Part shown: piece after piece, positions 33,086 through 44,200 of the stretch | Position numbering within the stretch: position 1 is the stretch's first letter | How the letters are laid out: each line of letters starts with the position of its first letter | NCBI GenBank assembly: GCA_963678675.1 | Contig: OY783192.1 | Coordinates: 35,247,250 to 35,311,249 of the forward strand | DNA from: Xiphydria camelus | Taxonomy: Eukaryota; Arthropoda; Insecta; Hymenoptera; Xiphydriidae | Reading direction: 5' to 3' | Length of the DNA: 64,000 bases | Program-made: the position numbers and the translations under genes | Notes under the pieces: model-generated | What the model saw: the letters and a program-made list of their open reading frames with translations, nothing else | Databases searched by the model: none | What the model was told of the DNA's origin: nothing

Positions 33086-34871
33086 ACACGCTCTTCTCTG
33101 CTTCCTCTCGCGCTACCTCTAACTCTCCTCTCATCGAACAAGGACGCGCGTTACACTTTGAGTATACAATCTTCAATTTGCGTGCACTCGCATGTCTCTG
33201 CATATACGAGGTGATGCGCTCTGTACCTCTCAGTAATTGAATCTCGTGGTTACCTTCTATTGGGCGCAGCTGGAGTGGCTGATGCCGCGCCTGTGGAAGG
33301 CAATCACGAAATCAAATTACCAAGAGATATAAAGCGCGTATATATGGGGCCTTGTATACGATATACTATATATATATTAACGATAAAGGTAACTTATAAA
33401 TAGCACGTACGGATTAACTTAGTGCATAACAAATAATCAAGCCAATATACACGCGTGCTCGTCACCGCGCGCGTCACGTGTCACGCGTGGCGATTGTACT
33501 GAAAAAAAAAGTGGAGTGCCCGGGTATTTCCGAACCTTGGTCGGTATTTAACGTCGCGCGCGAATGGTACGACAGCACGCGTCGCCCCCCGTCCGGATTT
33601 ATACTCTTTGGTCGTGCGTACATGTGCTTCCTGACGAGGGTCGAAGGCGAAAGGTTCAATCGATATACATATTACAGAGGCACGTGATTATTCGACGTGC
33701 AGAGGTACCTAATTGACGGGGGATATGAAAACGATGGGGCGTATTTTTGACACGTGACACGCGCCTTACTCGAGTGCTACCTATTTACAGGATGGTTTAC
33801 AAGGGGATGACGGCGGCGATCGAGAGTTTGCGAAACTTGTCAAAGCGTTCTCGTCTCTGACAAGTGCCGGAAGAAAGTGTCCCTCGCCGCCCTCTCCCGT
33901 ATATTCGTCGACTTGACCCGCTCTAGTAATTATTTAGACTTCTACGGGACGTTGAGTCCGAGCATTTGGGACTCGCTGAAGTGTATTAGGGTCGCAGGGT
34001 GGGAAGAATACATTGGAATGCGTAATGGGGTAGTTGTTTCTATCGGGCCAGTTACGAAATTGAACTACTTCTCTCCAAACTGTACCAATTATCCTTGGCT
34101 CGTTTTAAGAGTCAGTGAATTAATTTAGGAGCCGATCTAAGTCATGCAACTTTTCCTCTAATCGATTTTAGGTTGTACGCTAATAGTTGGCTGTATGAAT
34201 ATTATGTTTAATCAGAACCTATAACATTTAGCGTGCAGTCTAGAATTAGTTGTAGTCAAACCACTTCTAACTGAATTTCTCACGTTTAAATACTCAACTA
34301 ATTAACGGAAATCCTTTTTGCTATAGGGCTCGATTTTGTAATGCGATACGAAGTTAACTCCGCGGATCGGGCTTACTCGATGAATAAACTTCGAAATGAC
34401 CAGTACGAGATCGGAGTGGAGTTACTTCTCATTGGTTATCCTGTAGCTTATTCTTAAAGAAAGTTTACTTGTAAAGTGTACTTCTTTATGAAACCGGGTG
34501 TAATTCCACTACCTCTCCTGCGAACTTTCGAATTTCTGTAATATTTGTTACAAGCTCGCAATGAAAAATAACGGAGTGTGTAGATTATCAAAAAGTGGCT
34601 CATCGAAAAGAAGTTCAATTTCGGGATAAAATTAATTAGCGAAAATTCGACTGCCCCTGTCTACAATTTTCAACCTATGACCTCGAATACGTACCCCTTC
34701 CGGTGCTGGTCCCAAAGAATAACTCGCAGCTGTCCCCTTCCACGTAATCGTCGATCAGTCTCGCTATTAAAATTCTATAAATTTTCGCGGGACGTTGTCA
34801 TAATTATCAGCGTTCATCGACGACATACGTCGTCATCTAGAACGAACTCAGACGTCGCGCACCGCGTTTTA

Positions 34872-35270
34872 CTACTTGGGCTGATTCCCGTAATCGACGT
34901 AGACGCGTACGACCTCCCCGCTATACTTGCGCTGACTGGGCATGAAGTAGAAGTCCGGTTGATGCGCTTGATTGGGCCCCATCGAGTTCGGGCCACCTTT
35001 GAACCGCTGATTCCTGCGATCCTGAGTGTAGTAACCCGGCTGAGGGGGTGGTGGTTGCCTCGGACCAGGCGCGCGAGGTAGACTGTACGTGGCTCGTGGT
35101 CCTGCGAGCTGGGGTGGTGGTCCTCTAGGCTCCGGGCCCATTTCTCTGGGCCTCGGTAGACTCGACACAGGAGGAGGGGCCTTCTCCTCGGTCTCGAACG
35201 CGTCGAACGCAAAGTTCGTGTTCGCTCCTGATGAGTAATCTCTCCAGGCATTGTTCGTAATGAGCTGATT
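34872..35270 (-). CDS. DOMON gene exon 16: cytoplasmic tail and stop
   Basis: The acceptor TTTCCCTCAG joins in phase 0. It encodes [20 protein letters not shown], then acidic sequence, then a Pro/Arg/Gln-rich region ([19 protein letters not shown]). It ends [20 protein letters not shown] and then VDYGNQPK and stop. The non-repetitive end rich in Tyr looks conserved and may bind cytoplasmic partners. Polyproline stretches could bind SH3 domains. Confidence 0.92.
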   Translation of the reverse strand, partial: NQLITNNAWRDYSSGANTNFAFDAFETEEKAPPPVSSLPRPREMGPEPRGPPPQLAGPRATYSLPRAPGPRQPPPPQPGYYTQDRRNQRFKGGPNSMGPNQAHQPDFYFMPSQRKYSGEVVRVYVDYGNQPK

Positions 35271-38200
35271 CTGAGGGAAACGATTTTTGTCTCACTATCA
35301 TTTTACAATCGAGTTACTTCAGATCTGCTGTTAATTATTCAGCGTTCGTTTAATCCTTGCCTTTCAAAAAAATATATTCTCTTTAAAATGTTTAACCTCG
35401 CGATCTTTCCAAGCAGTAATAAGAGTAGTAAAATCGTAATCAAACATTTTTGTTATAAGAAGACCCAGCAATATTCAGTTAGTGCGGATTAGTAGAACGG
35501 TGGAAAATGTTATAAAGACGTGAGCGAATGCAAATCTCTGTACGAACCCCTGTTCAAGATTATTATGTTCACTGTTCAGTAAAATTATGTATGTAGCTTC
35601 GACCCGTCCTCGATTATTTGCCCAAATTCGTAATCTTTTAATTCGTATCTGCTAAATTATTAATAATAAATGAATTGATCGAACGGACGAGATACAGAAA
35701 TTTAGAGATAAATAGCGAGGGAAAAAATCCAATTAATAAGAAAACCAACAGAATGATAAATGAAGAGTTAGATACCTTGGTTAACGAGCGACCGGGAGGT
35801 TCGAACGTTGCTAGACTCTGTGGTCTACCAATTCGGGGAGGGCCGGTGCATATTGGGTGGGATGTGTTGATGGTTGTGGTGATGTTGGTAATGATGATTG
35901 TTTTGTCGATGGTATCGCGGCGCGGTCGAGTGATGAATCGGGTTGGCTGAGGCGGGAGAAGAGGCCAAAGGCAGCGAGTACACCCTCTACACCACAGTGG
36001 CAGTCGCGAAGAGCGCGGATCATGCAACATAAGCAAAGCAAAAGGTTTTTTCGTTTAGAGGAGAGAGAATGGAAATTATAATATATCGCACGTTTCGACT
36101 TTAATTTACCCTCCAAAAAATACATTTGAATATCTGCTTCGTGGAGGCAAAGCGGAGATCGCGGGAGGTGGTCGGGAGGATGCAAATTTTTATCATTTGT
36201 GCTCTCTCCGCTCTTCTCCGATCCTTGATTTTTTTCTTAATTATGGAAACAGATATTCAAATGTGTACTTTTTCTGGGGAGTAAATGGAAATAAAATATT
36301 AGCTCAATTCTCGGATTTCAATCCGAGCAGATGGATTCGAAAAACAGAATTACTAGTGAAATTATTTTTTAATCACTGCTGCCGTTGCTCAAGCGCGTAA
36401 TCTATATTAAAACACTTACATAAATCTACTGGTTTAAAGTTGAAAATTATAGGCACACATCTATTTCTACGCACACAACAGTAATAGTGTTCAGAGGTGT
36501 TACCGCAATTTGCTTACCTTGGTGACTCGTCTCCTCGCCCTGTACAGGGTGCAGGAAGCCTGTAGAAGCGCCAATGCGACCAGTGCAGCGACACATCCTA
36601 CGACGATGTACAGCTTCGTTGCACTGAGCAGCAAGCCCGTCGTAGTCGGGGTGGTGTTGCTCTCCTCCCCCTCCTCGTCCGTCAAGTCGTTAACTGCAGG
36701 GATAAGGCAACGTTTAACACCCTTAAGAAACTGTCAACTCTTCCTCGTCTTCTCGAGAAGAGCCGCAATCCATGTGGTTTACTTGATAAACGAGTAATAG
36801 TAATGTACGTACCTCGAGGAGCCCTGACGACGAGGTACTGAGGATCCACCGTGAGTGAACCAACTCTGCCGGTGCTCAGGGCCTCTTTCAACGCTACTTC
36901 CGCTACCGCTTCGGTATCTTCCGGTCTCAGGGCTCTGCCTTTAGCCTCGTTCTTGTCTAGGATCAGATTCATCTTCGCTATCACTCCGTTGTCGTCGCCG
37001 TTCCTGAAGAGAGACGATCGTTTTTACAACCACCAAATTTAAAGGGGATGAAGATAGTGGAAGAATTAGACTTGGAGGTGAATAGAGGTTGACCTACTTT
37101 TGCAACTCGTTCAATTTAATCTGGTAATATCCGGGTAGTTTACTGAGGGTCGGTCCGAAACTGTCGGCTATCGTGTTGGAGATGATATCAAAGTCGGGAG
37201 TCCCGGGGGCGGGTGCCTCGAAACCGTCGCCCAGATTCACCAGCTTCACTTCCACGTCGTAGAAGAGTCTCGGTGGTGCAGGTGTTGTCATCTCCTCCAG
37301 ATCCTCTGGAAAAATAGAAGCGAATCTTATTAATCATCGAAGTTTCTTCTAAGTGGATAGAAATATCAACCCGTTAGAGTCGATTGGGAAATAAAAACTT
37401 GCCATCGATTCCGCAAGACTTGATGCATATTCTCTCCGAAGAAATGACCGGTACCACTTCGTGCTTCCGGATCTTCTTGTTGACGGCGTTGAAGACTCCA
37501 CCCTTGACCGGGAACATCATGTAGAGACACTGGTCGTCGGTGAACGAGAAATCCCTAGCGTCCTTCGTCACTCGCTTCCTGGAGAATCTGAGAGTCGTTG
37601 AGCCATCCTTGATGTAACCACTGGTGTTGTAGATGTCCTGAGAGGGATCCAGGAGCGGTGCATTGTATCCGCTTATCCAGGTGTCCATCATGAAGGCTCG
37701 TCCGGTGGTTTTGTCGACCCAACCCAGAATAGCGTCAGTTTGGGTCTAAATTTGAATAAAAATGGTTTGAATTGAATGGTTGAATTGGCTACGCAGGGCT
37801 CCTCAATGATCTTCACCTACCATTTTCTCGTCTTTGGAGAAGCCTATTCCCGTCCAAGTATCGGTATTCGTCGTTACGATGGTGAAGGACAGCTGGTCCT
37901 GAAAAGGGAGGAACGGAGGGGACATTCCTTTTAATTATCTTCAATGAATAGCGGAAGTTTCGGCTCCTGCCACAACAAAGGGCAAACAAGATTACCTTCT
38001 TCGTTCGGTAGGTCCATCTAACAGCGTACTCGCAGGTATTGTTCTCCGGGGAGCATTGTCTGGGAAAGCGCCACTCGCCTCCGCATGAACCATCCTGAAG
38101 AGCCGTTTGTCCCCCAGCCTCTTTCTTCTTCTCGTCTGAAAATTGATACGGTTTACGAGAGCCGGCGATGCTTTTCCTGAGAATGGTAGTCAAAATAATT

Positions 38201-41200
38201 CTACGGGCGTGGTTTATGACGACCTTAATTACTCAAACTGAAAGGCAATCGCGTTGAAATAATCATTGGGGGAAGAGAGAACTGCCAGCAGAGAAGAAAC
38301 TTTCAGAAGACAATTTTGAAAAATTTCTCTATAATCGATAAAAAAAAAATACTACCGTAGAAATTAAAAGTTGAGACACCCCTCTGTGATCTGTGTCCAT
38401 GGTATTTGAGCTCGTCGACTTTGTAGAAATCCTTCACGGACACTTTACTTTCTTCCACCCCACTTGGTGGGTTGTGCACGTATTTCCCAGGCTCTTGGCC
38501 CTTTGCCCATATGACCTGCATGGTGCCATCGACGATCTCGTGATCCGTAAGCTCGTCGGAAGCCAGTTTTCTCCTGAAGACTATGGTCGTTACGCCGTCG
38601 CGTTCAAAACCCATGGCTGCCGTGAGGCTTTCCTTTCCACCCCAGAAGGCGTCGCGACGCGGCGTCGATCTATCTCTGGTATAGTAATCCCCTATCCTGT
38701 GCGTCATCCCTCTAGCCGTGCCGATTACTATGTCGGTGCAGTCCATGGGGTTGAAGTCGTGCTTAGGAGTGTACTTGTGGATCTTTGGTGGCACGGGCGC
38801 TTTATTGGGTGAATAATAATGAATTAATCGTTGGTCCTTATCGGAGACGGATCTCGTCAGCTCGATCCGTCGTTAAGGAAGTGACAGAGTGACTCTTCGG
38901 ATGGAGTTTAGCTTTGACGTTGAACGGAAGTATTAAATTCACGTGTACAGAATAGAGAGAAAGTACAGTGTCGATCGCATACGTCGATATGCAACATACG
39001 TCGGGGTCTGCGTCCATGTTGTGCGTCGCTGCTTTACTATCAACGCAGCGATTGATATGCGCAATAAGTAGCGGAAGAAATTAGTAGAGCTGTCTACTTT
39101 TTGCATGTTCGATTAGAGAAAGTATTTACAAGGCGTATCGATGTGAATTAGAAGAAGCGATTTATCAGTATGATTATTCGTATGGTTTTCTACTATTAAA
39201 CTAATGTCGTTACCTTTTGTGGCTCCCGTCTTGGTGCTAATTTCCGGCTCTGCAGTATCGGGATGGGGTTCGGATTTGGGTTCTGCGTTCGGTTCCGGTT
39301 CCGCGTGGGGCTCTGGCTCGGATTTGGGTTCGGGCTCGGAATTTGGTTCGGGTACGGATTTTGGTTCGGGTTCCGAACTGGGCTCTGGTTCTGATTTTGG
39401 TTCAGGCTCTGAAGTGGGTTCCGGTTCGGATTTGGGTTCCGGTTCTGAACTAGGTTCTGGCTCGGATTTTGGTTCCGGTTCGGATGTAGGTTCTGCGTTA
39501 GGTTCAGGTTCGGATTTGGGCTCTGGTTCGGATTTGGGTTCCGGTTCGGATTTAGGCTCCGGTTCAGATTTGGGCTCTGAATTAGGTTCGGGCTCAGATT
39601 TAGGCTCGGGTTCGGAAGTCGGTTCCGGTTCGGATTTGGGTTCTGGTTCGGATTTGGGTTCCGGTTCGGATTTAGGTTCCGGTTCGGACTTGGGCTCGGG
39701 TTCGGATGTAGGTTCGGGCTCTGCAGTAACGTGCGTAGGCTCGCCGACGGGTTCCCCTGTGCAACAAAGCAACAACGACATGCAACTATTCACCGTCACC
39801 CTGTGCAATTTACCAGAGCTTACTGGAGACGATCGAAAAATTTCGTAGCGCTAAGATACTTTTACTATTATTTAAGCCTTCAAGTTCTCACAATGCAGAT
39901 GTACAAAATACCATTCGTCGACTCGAGCCTGGTAACTTGTTACCAGAGATTTCACGTTATACCTTCCAAACGGGGACACGGACCTTGGTAATCAAAAGGG
40001 GGTGAGGGGAGTTCGTTCTGTACAAGCCATTTTCTGCAGAATTAGATATAGTAATTCTATACGTTACGTAAAAAGAAATATAGAAAGGAATCTCTCTTTC
40101 ACGCACTTCTCCCCGCCCGCTTCTTTATGACCAGAAGAGACGGCTTTAACGACGTGCACATCTCTATTTTATCTTCAAGTCTACAGTTATGTGGCAAGGG
40201 ATACGAGGCTACGTTAGAGAGGGTACATTATTATTTCTACTCGGGCTATGGCTGGTATAATTATATAGTATATATATATGTATACGAGTGGGTTTTAGTG
40301 GAAGCATCTCTCGGGCGTAGGTATGTATATACGGGGTACTTTCGAGCTTGCTTTGCAACCATTCTAACTAACGATACGGTTCATACTTTTTCGTGTTCGT
40401 TACGTCGTTGTCGTTATTCCGCATAAATTTCTCTTGCGTCTCAAAACGAGGTCTAAGAAAGTAATTATACCGTCGACCGTTCATACGTTAGAAGCTGTTT
40501 AGCCCTCCCTGGCTTACCTGTCGGCTCCGGCGACGCAGGCCCGGGTGATCTCTTTCTTCGTCCTACGGGAAGAATAGCGAACGCGTTACGTAAAACGAGC
40601 AATCTCTTCTCGACGATGCACTTTGCAGTTACGTCACTTTTACGAGTTTTTCGCTACCTTGCTTCGCGCTGACTTGGTAGGTCACACTGGTTTGCACCGT
40701 GACGTCGGTATCCGCTGGAGTGACGCCATTATTCTCGCCGTTCGGCGATCGTCGCTTGGCGCTCGATCTCGCGGCTTCCGGTTCCGAGGTCGGTTCGGGT
40801 TCGGAACTGGGTTCCGGTTCGGCCGAGGCGGTCCCCGGCTCCGGTTCCGGCTCCGACTTCGGCTCCGGCTCCGACTTCGGCTCTGGTTCGGCGCTCGGAT
40901 TTGGCTCGGGTTCGGATTTCGGTTCTGATTTCGGTTCAGGCTCGGATTTCGGCTCCGGTTGGGGAAGCGGTTCCCCGCGGAGATCGGCGATCTCCGGGAA
41001 GGCCCTGCACGCCGGGGTCAGGTTGGTCGGTCTCCAGCCGACACCGACCCAGGAGGTTCCGTTCACCACGAGAACCGCTTCCAACTCCTTCGAGTCCCTC
41101 AGGATCCTCCAGTAGAACTTGAAGTCGTCAGAGAATTGCTTCTGCGTGTAGGCCTCGAAGTCTATGTCGGTGCTCTTTACGGCGGATCCTGTATAAAAGA

Positions 41201-44200
41201 CGCGACGCCATTTTTTACCTCTTTACTTTTATTTGAAAAACTTACTCCTCAAATGAACTGGTGGAAAATGACGCATCTCTCCATTCGTCATTTACAAAAT
41301 ACGCTTAGAGATCATCGCGAATATTTATTCCGAACTATACGCGTGTCGATAACTGTAATCGAAAGCGGTACAGGTGGCACTTACTCTTATTGCACCCGGG
41401 ACCAAACCAGCCGAGGTTGCAGTAACACTGCTTAGTCGGCGACGTCGTGCCGCCATTATCGACACACGTTCCCTGCGTGCCACAATCGGAATCGTCGAGA
41501 CATTCCTCCCGAAATTCGCACCTCGTACCGTGATAGAACCTATCGCACCTGCACCTGCCCAGCAAGTACCTGCCGTGGCCGTTGCAATCTTCCCTGTAGA
41601 TTTTTCTCTCCAATATCTACGCGCGAAATAAAATAAAGCCATAAATAAAACGAGGCTCTTAGTGATAATTTGGACTGCGTAACAGTGCCGATCACGAAAA
41701 ATAAATTCGACACTCCTCGCGCGCATACGGCGAACCTCGACTTACATCGATATCGGAGCAGGACCAGAATCTGTAACTGGATCCCCATTCCTCGGCCTCT
41801 CTCAGAAGCCTGATCGTGCAGTCCTTGCAGGTGAAGTTCTGCGGCAGCGTGACCGGGAATCTTTGCGCCCTGAAAAAGACCGCTTTCGTTACGTCGCCCT
41901 CCGCCCCTCCCTAGTCGTCGATCCGTTCGCGAGGACGTCGCAGCGAAATCGCCCTACTTACGTCGCGTCGTCTTCGACGAATTCGCTGTGCTGGGTGACG
42001 GGCGTGAGATCGACCAGCGGTCTGTCCAGGGCGTCCAAAATCTGGAGCCTGAATCCTCCCTGCGACGAAACGAGCAGGGGTGAGACGGGCGATTAAATGC
42101 GCGAAACAAGGTCGAAATAAGTCGGGATAACGTGTGTATCGATTAACGCCCCCGCCTTGATCTGGTATCCGTGTGTCGGTCGCGTTCATATATTCCACCC
42201 GTGATTTCCCGCGACCGACATACCAACTTAATCGCGCGGCGAAGGCGCCGAATAATATTTCCGACGCGTCGCGAAGCTATTCCGCGAGTTGAATGAGCAA
42301 CGCGACGAAACGCCTCGTTAAATTTGCTCGAGCAGGTTCCGCGTCTATGTACCAAGCGCGTCGAAAGTCCTCGCAAGGATGAATGGCAAAGCCCCAACCG
42401 CAAACGCAGTCGTCATCCAAGCCGAACCGGTATTTTAGCTATGCGCGACATCACCCGATGCACTCGAGAATATTGGCTGATGAATCAAGCGCTCCTTCTT
42501 TGGTTTCTCCGTAACTTCCTCGATCTCCAATTTTTTTTATCGTCCTATAGCCGCCCGCGAAATCAGACTCGTATACCGATCGGTCGGTGTTCAACGTTGA
42601 AGACCTCGCATAAACGACGCATCGTCGGATTAGGATAAGTCAGGGTCTGACATGTGGGTAGGGGTTAAGATCTTTGCATAAACGAGCCATTACTCATCCG
42701 TGAAATCACACGAGGCACTCGACAACGTCTAAAGTCCACCGCAGCCTCCTAGCTCTTCTCTAGTTTCTTTAGGACTTCCTACATATGCTTCTTCTCTTCA
42801 TTCCGTACCAGTCAAAAGGTTTCGGTCTCTCACAGAGTCATTAAATCACTCCGTATATACGAGTACACTTCTGTAGGGTCAGTCGAAGCCGGTTAATCGA
42901 AACATTTTCTCGATTGCGATACACTCGGTACAATCGCACTTGGCTCCGCGTCAATCTCCGCATATAAAGTACTCGTGGTGGTAGCTACGTAACGTAGCTA
43001 CATACGTACCCGTCCGTTCCCCTACGTAACACGCGATAAGCGTTTGAAAACTAACGATTTCGCTTCAGGCCATTGTGTGCGGCTCGCGTCATAGGCGTAT
43101 CCGAGCTCGCGCCTACCTGCGTATATCATACGGTCGAAGCCGAACAGGTAGGCTTTGGGTACAGTACGTACGCGTGTGCGTAAGATCACGTAGGAACATA
43201 TGTAAAAGTATCACACGAGGCGAATCCAAGAGAGAAAGCCCGTCGGTACGCACGAAAATCTCTCGTAACGAGGCGGGGTATACCTCCTGCCAGCGCGCGC
43301 GGTTAAATTGTGCGTAAGTGTTCGGTAAACGTGAGAATTGGTCGTCTCTTCTAATTTTGTGTCGCTTTGAGGGGAAAGAAACTGGAAGAGTTTCTCGTTT
43401 AACTGCTAGCTTTTACGAGCACGCTTTGCGAACTCGTTTGCGACGAGATTTTATTATTCCCTTTCGTATATCGAGTATTTTTGTATGTAAGTACACGCGT
43501 TTGAAATACCGTCCCGCGTGGTGGCGGACGCGTGACGGACCGTATCTACTGGCGGCAATTTGCCGCGGCTAGCAGCTGTAGCGTCGTACGAAAGAGTACA
43601 TCGTACCCGCGAAGAAACGATACACCGTTAAACGTAAAAGCGGAGGACCGACTGAAGTATGTTCAAAAGTGCCCGACTCTCTTCTGTATGCCAAATACCT
43701 CGGATTACGGGCCACGGTAAAACGGGTTATCTCCGCGTGAGAACGTTTACGCGCCAATTTCAGCAGCCCTCGAATACCTGCGTTCGTCGAGATTAACGCG
43801 GAACTACCCTGCGAACGAATAGTCCGCCTCGTCGCGCTCCACGTTGCGAGGCATTCGGTGCACCGCCTATCACAGACGGTGCGTTTAACTTACCCCGTTT
43901 CGACAATACCAATATAGGGCAATCGACCAATGGCGATGCTCCTTCGAAAGTATGCAATTTCTGCTGTCGGTGCATCGCCGTAAAAAGGAACCGTTAAACC
44001 CGCGCGCAAACCGGTGCGCTTATAAACGCAGTGATAACTATACGTAAACATAAACCCGAAGAATGCCGATTCACAGGAGAAATAACTACGCGCCCATCCC
44101 AACGCGCCGACTCTTTCCCGTATCGATAGAGCTTCGTTTCTCTCGATTCCCCCCCCCCCCCCCCCCGGTACTTAAAACAATCATCTCCTCTCTCTCTCTC

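Larger units (their letters stand above)
31861..34871. other. Region between the converging genes
   Basis: Apart from the MITE at 32205-32481, nothing coding is supported. Sequence next to 34871 is probably the 3' UTR of the - strand gene. Sequence near 31861 lies beyond the last candidate Bsg polyadenylation signal. Confidence 0.6.

Noticed and set aside
39204..39848. Long + strand frame rich in Gly-Ser ([11 protein letters not shown] type)
   Set aside because: It is the mirror of the Glu-Pro repeat exon on the - strand. The 18-bp unit keeps both strands open, and the - strand exon has matching splice phases on both sides.
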